Source: Chitinophagaceae bacterium
GTDB lineage: Bacteria > Bacteroidota > Bacteroidia > Chitinophagales > Chitinophagaceae
NCBI GenBank assembly: GCA_024707305.1
Contig: JANPZZ010000024.1
Coordinates: 93,548-157,547 of the forward strand
Length of the DNA: 64,000 bases
Direction: 5' to 3'
The translations under genes and the position numbers were made by a program. Within the stretch, counting starts at the first letter, position 1, and each line of letters starts with the position of its first letter. Below the pieces are notes generated by a model. That model had not been told where the DNA came from, ran no database searches, and saw only the letters and a list, made by a program, of their open reading frames with translations. Positions 59,248 through 64,000 of this stretch are shown piece by piece.

Positions 59248-59824
59248 ATGTTTAATTTGATACTTTTTGGCCCTCCTGGTAGCGGTAAAGGCACTCAGTC
59301 AGCAAAGCTTGTAGAAAAATACGGACTCATTCACCTGTCGACGGGTGATTTGCTGCGCAAAGAACTGAAACTGAAAACGCCTCTTGGACTTGAAGCTCAG
59401 CAGTTTATTGATAAAGGACAATTGGTTCCTGATGAAGTGGTAATGGGAATGATCAGCTCAGCGCTTGATAATAATCCGGATGCACGCGGCTTCCTTTTCG
59501 ACGGATTTCCCCGCACGGAAGCACAGGCAGAAGGACTTGATAAATTGCTCGCTCTTAAAAAAATCCTCAATCAATCTCGTACTTTTCCTGGAAGTAGATG
59601 GCGAAGAATTAATCAAACGCCTGATCAATCGCGGTAAAACTTCTGGTCGCACCGATGATTCAGACGAATCTATTCAACGCAAACGCCAGGAAGTATATAG
59701 AACAGAAACACTGCCTGTAGCCAGCCACTATGCAAAACTTAATAAAGTGGTGAATATTGATGGCATGGGAACGGTGGAAGAAATTTTCGCAAGGCTCGAG
59801 AAAGAAATTGATGCAAAGCTGTAG
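59248..59824 (+). CDS. adk: Adenylate kinase, one frame break
   Basis: Interconverts ATP + AMP and 2 ADP; essential. Start at ATG 59248 (NLILFGPPGSGKGTQSAKL); the longer frame upstream is repeat-derived. P-loop GPPGSGKGT, AMP-binding HLSTGDLLRKELK, FLFDGFPRTEAQAEGL, then, after the A7 break at 59557-59563, INLVLFLEVDGEELIKRLINR and RTDDSDESIQRKRQEVYRTE. It is the short form lacking the long zinc-binding LID. About 191 residues. A strong terminator follows. Confidence 0.95.
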
Positions 59825-59863
59825 GCCCGTGAGACGCGGCAACCGTGAAACGGCAAACGTGAA
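59825..59863. repeat. CAAACGTGAA-family repeat after adk
   Basis: Starts at the adk stop: GTGAGACGCGGCAACCGTGA then AACGGCAAACGTGAAA. Same family as after the ABC permease, DUF4256 and paaZ genes. Confidence 0.75.
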
Positions 59864-59902
59864 AAAGAAGAGCCCGGAGTTTTTGACTCCGGGCTCTTCT
59901 TT
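59864..59902. terminator. Terminator after adk
   Basis: Perfect 17-bp stem AAAGAAGAGCCCGGAGT / ACTCCGGGCTCTTCTTT with a 5-nt loop (TTTTG). Strong rho-independent terminator for adk. Confidence 0.92.
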
Positions 59903-59950
59903 GCTGCGATAGACAGCAGGAAAGGTTTAGAGAATCGTTTTAATGCATGC

Positions 59951-59974
59951 ACGGTCGCGCTGCAGCGCGACCGT
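59951..59974. other. 24-bp perfect palindrome
   Basis: ACGGTCGCGCTG followed by its exact reverse complement CAGCGCGACCGT with no loop, flanked at one base by CATG on either side. It lies between the convergent adk and the lipoprotein gene, 49 bp after the adk terminator. GC-rich relative to its surroundings. Could be a recognition site, a cruciform element or a remnant of a hairpin repeat. Confidence 0.6.
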
Positions 59975-60018
59975 ACATGAAAAATGTATTTCTTGCCGCT
60001 TGTCGTCTCTCTCGGCTT

Positions 60019-60480
60019 TTATTTCTTCAGCAGCGCTTCCGCTTTCTTCACACCTTCCACAATCGCATCCGTCACTTTCGTTGCTTTTTCCTTTTCCGAT
60101 TTCAGGTATTCGAGGAGTTGATCCGGTTTATCCAGTAATGTGTCGGTATGGCTATAGAACTCGGGCATCCATGTATTCATGGCATAGTCGGCATAGTTCA
60201 GTTCATTCAACAGTGAATCTGCCTGAGCACGGAGAGATAATGTTGCATCATTCATTTTTCCGGGCAGATTGCTCAACGAATCGATGAAACGCTGCGTGTG
60301 CTGCTGCAACGTATTCAGGCGGCCCATTTTCGACATTCCAATAATGTGAATGTCGTCAATTTCTTTTTTCAGCATTTCGATCGGCGTTTTTGGTGCTTTA
60401 TCGTCTTTCGCCGCTGTATCAGCGTTGTTACAGGCGGCCAGCGTCAAAACAATAGCTGCGGGAATAAGGAGTTTTTTCAT
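60019..60480 (-). CDS. Hypothetical lipoprotein with coiled-coil-like helices
   Basis: About 153 residues from ATG 60480; the 17 residues before it in frame have no signal function. Lipobox LAAC (Cys17), then a helical body rich in Asp/Leu/Lys (LKKEIDDIHIIGMSKMGRLN, TLLDKPDQLLEYLKSEKEKA). Function unknown. Confidence 0.7.
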   Translation of the reverse strand: MKKLLIPAAIVLTLAACNNADTAAKDDKAPKTPIEMLKKEIDDIHIIGMSKMGRLNTLQQHTQRFIDSLSNLPGKMNDATLSLRAQADSLLNELNYADYAMNTWMPEFYSHTDTLLDKPDQLLEYLKSEKEKATKVTDAIVEGVKKAEALLKK

Positions 60481-60546
60481 GCCGCAAAAATAACGGTTGA
60501 TTGTGAATAGTTGAAGCAACCATTCAGTCAAAACGGTTGTTTTAGT

Positions 60547-60568
60547 AACGAATGTTCATTTATTTTCG
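60547..60568 (+). promoter_or_regulatory. paaZ promoter with near-palindrome (possible TetR-type operator)
   Basis: AACGAA-TG-TTCATT (60547-60560) is a near-palindrome of the kind bound by TetR-family regulators, one mismatch between arms. It abuts TATTTTCG (60561-60568), one base off TAnnTTTG and 16 bp before the start codon. PaaR-type TetR repressors control phenylacetate genes in many bacteria, so the placement is suggestive; the identity is inference. Confidence 0.4.
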
Positions 60569-60584
60569 TGTCTAAATAAATTGT

Positions 60585-62629
60585 ATGGTAACTAAACTGG
60601 GAAATTATATCACAGGCGAATGGGTAACAGGGGAAGGAGATGGACAATTACTGACGGATGCTGTGACCGGGGCGCCAGTAGCGGCGGCAACTTCGAAAGG
60701 GATTGATTTTGATGCTGTGTTACGTTATGCGCGCACAACAGGCAATCCTGCTCTGCGAAAAATGAGTTTTCATGAACGTGGTAATATGCTGAAAGCTTTG
60801 GCCCTGCACTTGCGTGAACATCTCGATAAGTTTTACCAGGTGAGTTATCATACCGGTGCCACGCGCGCTGATAGCTGGATTGATATTGAAGGCGGCATCG
60901 GCAATCTTTTCGCCAACGCGAGTCTGCGAAGAAAACTTCCAAATACTTTTTTCTGTATCGATGGTGACAGCCATATGCTGGGTAAAGCCAACAGTTTTAT
61001 GGCCACGCACCTGCTGGTACCCAAAGAAGGTGTTGCCGTGCACATCAACGCATACAATTTCCCTGTATGGGGCATGCTTGAAAAAATTGCTGTGAACTTA
61101 CTGGCCGGTATGCCTGCTGTAGTAAAGCCGGCCACCGTTACATCTTATCTTACAGAAGTTGTGGTGCGTGAAATCATCGCATCAGGTATTTTACCTGAAG
61201 GTGCACTGCAATTGATTTGCGGAAGCGCCGGCGACCTGCTCGATCATGTGGGTTCACAGGATGTGGTGACCTTCACAGGTTCTGCAGATACCGGTCTCAA
61301 ACTTCGCTCGCATCCTCGCATCTTAAGCGAGTCCGTCCCATTTAATATGGAAGCGGATTCACTTAACTGTATTGTTCTTGGCGACAACGTCAATCCGGGC
61401 ACGCAGGACTGGGATATTTTTATAAAAGAAGTGCGCAAGGAAATGACCGTGAAAACAGGACAGAAGTGTACGGCCATCCGCCGCATATTTGTTCCTGAAA
61501 ATAAAATGGAAGATGTGTGGAAGGCAATTTCAACTTCACTTGCACAAACAGCGATCGGTAATCCACGTAACGAAAAAGTGCGGATGGGGTCGCTGGCAGG
61601 AAATGGACAGCGCCAGGAAGTGCTGAACCAGGTGCAGAAACTATTGAAAGAAACAGAACTTATCTACGGTAATACGGACCAGGTAGAACTGATTGATGTC
61701 GACAGCAACAATGGTGCATTTATTTCGCCTTTATTATTATTAAATGATCAGCCATTTAAAAAAAGAGCGGCGCACGAGGTGGAAGCTTTCGGCCCGGTGA
61801 GTACAATTATGCCCTATAAAAACAGGGACGAAGTAGTTGAACTCAGCAAAATGGGTAAGGGGTCACTTTGTTCATCGATTGTTACTTCCGATGAAAAAGA
61901 AGCGGCGCAATATGTGCTCGGTGCCGCCACGCATCATGGTCGTATTCTCGTATTGAATACTACGTGTGCCCGCGAATCTACCGGGCATGGATCGCCATTG
62001 CCGTTGTTGGTACACGGCGGTCCCGGCCGCGCGGGTGGTGGCGAAGAAATGGGAGGACTTCGTGGAGTAAAACATTATATGCAGCGGGTGGCATTGCAGG
62101 CTTCGCCTGCTATGGTTCGTGCGGTGACGCAGGTTCACCAGCCGCACGCCCCCGGTATCAACCCCGGCAAACATCCTTTCCAAAAGAAATTTGGCGAACT
62201 ACAAATCGGCGATCAGTTGATCACAGAGAAAAGACTAATTACTGCCGACGACATCGACCGGTTTGCGGATATCAGTGGCGACCACTTCTATGCGCATCTG
62301 CGTGATACCGATTTTTCAGGCACCATGTTTGAACAACAGGTGGCACATGGCTACTTCATCATGAGCGCGGCTGCGGGATTGTTTGTTGATAGCTATGAAA
62401 AAATCCTGTACTATTAAACTATGGTATCGACGAGTTGCGATTTACAAAACCAGTTTATCCAGGTACAGAAATTTATATCCGCTTTACCTGTAAGGAAAAA
62501 CTTCCACAGGATTTGAAAGATGAGCAGGATATTCCCAAAGGAATCGTGAAATGGCTGGTGGAAATTTTTGACGATACAGAAGAGCCGACGGTGGGGATTG
62601 GAACGATTTTGACCATGGTTGCTCTTTGA
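60585..62629 (+). CDS. paaZ: Bifunctional oxepin-CoA hydrolase / semialdehyde dehydrogenase PaaZ, one frame break
   Basis: Opens the oxepin-CoA ring in aerobic phenylacetate degradation and oxidises the aldehyde. About 681 residues after correction, the same as E. coli PaaZ. ALDH domain (residues 1-520): nucleophile Cys295 in TGQKCTAIRR, FTGSADTG, general-base Glu in NMEADSLNC. The C-terminal MaoC hot-dog domain has ITADDIDRFADISGDHFYAHL with the Asp/His pair. The frame breaks at the A6 run 62398-62403; one more A joins EKNPVLLNYGIDELRFTKPV. Intact active sites argue against decay. The other paa genes are not in the window, but an enoyl-CoA hydratase follows. Confidence 0.93.
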
Positions 62630-62770
62630 CGGGAAACGGCAAGCGGCAAACGTGAAAATGAGGCAATGAGAAAATGTGGAAATGTGTAAATACAGAAGTG
62701 AGGTTTAAAAAAAGTATTTTCTCATTTTCTCATTTCCTCATTTCCTCATTTTCTCATTGCCACATTTGCA
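62630..62770. repeat. CAAACGTGAA unit plus inverted purine/pyrimidine arms after paaZ
   Basis: Opens at the paaZ stop with GGGAAACGGCAAGCGGCAAA, then a GAAAATGAGGCAATGAGAAA-type purine arm (62653-62690) and the complementary TTTCTCATTTTCTCATTTCC-type arm (62718-62765), which could fold into a long hairpin. The remainder up to 62854 (GCCGTTCCTCACGTTTCACG) is another member of the CACGTTT family. Confidence 0.8.
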
Positions 62771-62854
62771 AATTATAGCCAGGCGAAGCGAAGGCGGCTT
62801 TGCCGTTCCTCACGTTTCACGACTTTATTATAACTTAGAATAAAACAAACCTAT

Positions 62855-63613
62855 ATGGATGCGGCTTACGTAAGAACTGAATTTCATAACGGAATAACAA
62901 CTATCGAGTTTTTTCATCCTCAGAGTAATTCATTGCCAGGAAAAATTCTGGATCAGCTTGCACAGGCGATACATGGTGCGGGAAATGATCCCGATTGCCG
63001 GGTGATTTTGATTAAATCGGGTGGCGAGCGTGCGTTTTGCGCCGGGGCCTCCTTCGATGAGTTGAGCGCGATTGAAAACGAAGAAAAAGGATTGCAGTTT
63101 TTTAGTGGCTTTGCAAATGTGATCAATTCTATTCGCGTTGTTCCTAAGTTTGTGGTAGGCCGTATACAGGGCAAATGTGTAGGCGGCGGCGTGGGCATTG
63201 CAGCTGCGGTTGATTACGCCATCGCCACTGAAGAAGCGGAAGTACGATTGAGCGAACTTGCTGTGGGTATTGGTCCATTTGTGATCGGCCCTGCGGTAGA
63301 ACGTAAAATAGGTTTGTCGGCATTTTCACAATTAAGTATCGATGCTACCCTTCCCCGTAAAGCAGAATGGGCACGCAATAAAGGACTGTTTGCTGAAATG
63401 CATCCAACAGTGGAAAGCATGGATGAATCCATACAACGACTTCTTCAAACACTTTCACAAAGCAATCCGCAGGCAATGGCCGAATTGAAAAAGGTTTTCT
63501 GGAAGGGCACCGAGCATTGGGACGAATTGCTGAAAGAACGTGCCGCTATCAGCGGACGACTCGTGCTAAGTGAATTTACAAGGCAGGCAATTGCCAGCTT
63601 CCGAAAAAAATGA
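62855..63613 (+). CDS. Enoyl-CoA hydratase/isomerase family protein
   Basis: 252 residues, crotonase fold: AFCAGASFDELSAIENEEKG, FVVGRIQGKCVGGGVGIAAAVDYAIA (oxyanion hole region) and the catalytic-side motif ELAVGIGPFVIGPAVERKIG. It lies behind paaZ and overlaps the next gene by four bases (ATGA). PaaF/PaaG-type proteins catalyse the hydratase and isomerase steps around PaaZ in phenylacetate degradation, so a role there is likely; whether PaaF, PaaG or a general hydratase is not settled. Confidence 0.85.
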   Translation: MDAAYVRTEFHNGITTIEFFHPQSNSLPGKILDQLAQAIHGAGNDPDCRVILIKSGGERAFCAGASFDELSAIENEEKGLQFFSGFANVINSIRVVPKFVVGRIQGKCVGGGVGIAAAVDYAIATEEAEVRLSELAVGIGPFVIGPAVERKIGLSAFSQLSIDATLPRKAEWARNKGLFAEMHPTVESMDESIQRLLQTLSQSNPQAMAELKKVFWKGTEHWDELLKERAAISGRLVLSEFTRQAIASFRKK

Positions 63614-64000
63614 GTATTGTTGCAAACAACATCATCACTTTTGACAACAGCAACTTCGAACAGTACTGCCGACAGTTGAGTCAAAAAGATAAACATTTGA
63701 GGTGGGTGCTACAACAATATGGCATGCCGCCCATGTGGGTGCGCCCCGCCCGGTTTTCAACACTGGTACTTACGATACTTGAGCAACAGGTTTCCCTGGC
63801 TTCGGCTGCTGCGGCTTACAAAAAGCTGAAGCAGCAGATAGGACGGGTTACTGCCGCAAAAATTATAATGACGAGCGATGAAGACTTGCGCAATTGCTAT
63901 TTTAGCCGGCAAAAAATTGTGTACGTAAAATCGCTGGCGCAGGCCGTGCATACGGGTGAATTGAAACTCGCTTCATTACATCATATTGATGATACCGAAG
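63610..64000 (+). CDS. DNA-3-methyladenine glycosylase (AlkA-like), 5' part
   Basis: Frame from ATG 63610 (overlapping the previous stop as ATGA) to the window edge, about 130 codons. The segment WVLQQYGMPPMWVRPARFST, LVLTILEQQVSLASAAAAYK and LRNCYFSRQKIVYVKSLAQA matches the start of the helix-hairpin-helix glycosylase fold of AlkA-type enzymes that excise alkylated purines. The catalytic Asp region lies past the edge, so activity cannot be judged. Confidence 0.75.
   Translation, partial: MSIVANNIITFDNSNFEQYCRQLSQKDKHLRWVLQQYGMPPMWVRPARFSTLVLTILEQQVSLASAAAAYKKLKQQIGRVTAAKIIMTSDEDLRNCYFSRQKIVYVKSLAQAVHTGELKLASLHHIDDTE

Noticed and set aside
59951..59974. Reading the 24-bp palindrome as a terminator
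   Set aside because: No T-run on either side and the adk terminator is already present at 59864-59902.
479..62629. Interpreting the broken genes as pseudogenes or programmed frameshift genes
   Set aside because: The breaks affect essential and housekeeping genes (infB five times, adk, rimP), lie in homopolymers, and both halves stay conserved; sequencing error is the simpler reading.

Overview
The window reads as a stretch of chromosome from a member of the Bacteroidota, most likely Chitinophagales/Chitinophagaceae-like. The evidence is a SusC/SusD nutrient-uptake locus, several proteins with type IX secretion (T9SS) C-terminal sorting domains, lipoproteins of Bacteroidota-only DUF families, TAnnTTTG-type -7 promoter boxes and weak Shine-Dalgarno signals. 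No plasmid or phage backbone, transposase or CRISPR array is visible. The genus call is inference.

Layout. 1-9560: edge of a cation/proton antiporter, a large catalase (KatE type), a DHA2 drug-efflux transporter, a fatty-acid/sterol hydroxylase, an AsmA/DUF748-type protein, a small HicB-like protein and a MacB/FtsX-type ABC permease. 9561-12408: intergenic repeats flanking a compact ArsR-SRPBCC-DoxX-DUF4256 cluster. 12409-15354: a large T9SS-exported adhesin-like protein. 15507-32601: a polysaccharide utilisation locus (PUL): a divergent ROK regulator, then a tightly packed ten-gene operon (SusC, SusD, DUF3823, two paralogous unknown lipoproteins, a six-hairpin-type glycosidase candidate, DUF5018, DUF4434, an AGE-family sugar epimerase and a sugar MFS transporter). 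The logic is binding and import at the outer membrane, trimming on the surface or in the periplasm, then MFS import and epimerisation in the cytoplasm. 32741-42247: a hypothetical gene, KptA, an operon of one T9SS protein plus two secreted tail-collar-like proteins, Rieske, HflX, a beta-barrel protein, a lectin-fold lipoprotein and another T9SS protein. 42355-44220: a 1.9 kb composite repeat built on a degenerate 7-bp tandem unit. 44335-64000: tRNA(CAU), a WG-repeat protein, rimP-nusA-infB, surA, a PurF-type amidotransferase, sixA, a glycosyltransferase, an aminotransferase, msrB, adk, paaZ, an enoyl-CoA hydratase and the start of an AlkA-like glycosylase.

Two cross-cutting points matter to a reader. 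First, 19 genes carry about 29 single-base frame breaks, mostly one extra base in short homopolymers. They include the essential genes infB (five breaks) and adk, so they are best read as uncorrected long-read sequencing errors and not as pseudogenes; spans below are given for the reconstructed genes. Second, at least five families of intergenic repeats hug gene ends.

The most interesting signals are the PUL with its two unknown paralogous lipoproteins and a direct-repeat-rich ROK/SusC intergenic region, FNR/CRP-like palindromes in front of all three T9SS-protein genes, the collar-protein operon, and the heptamer satellite.
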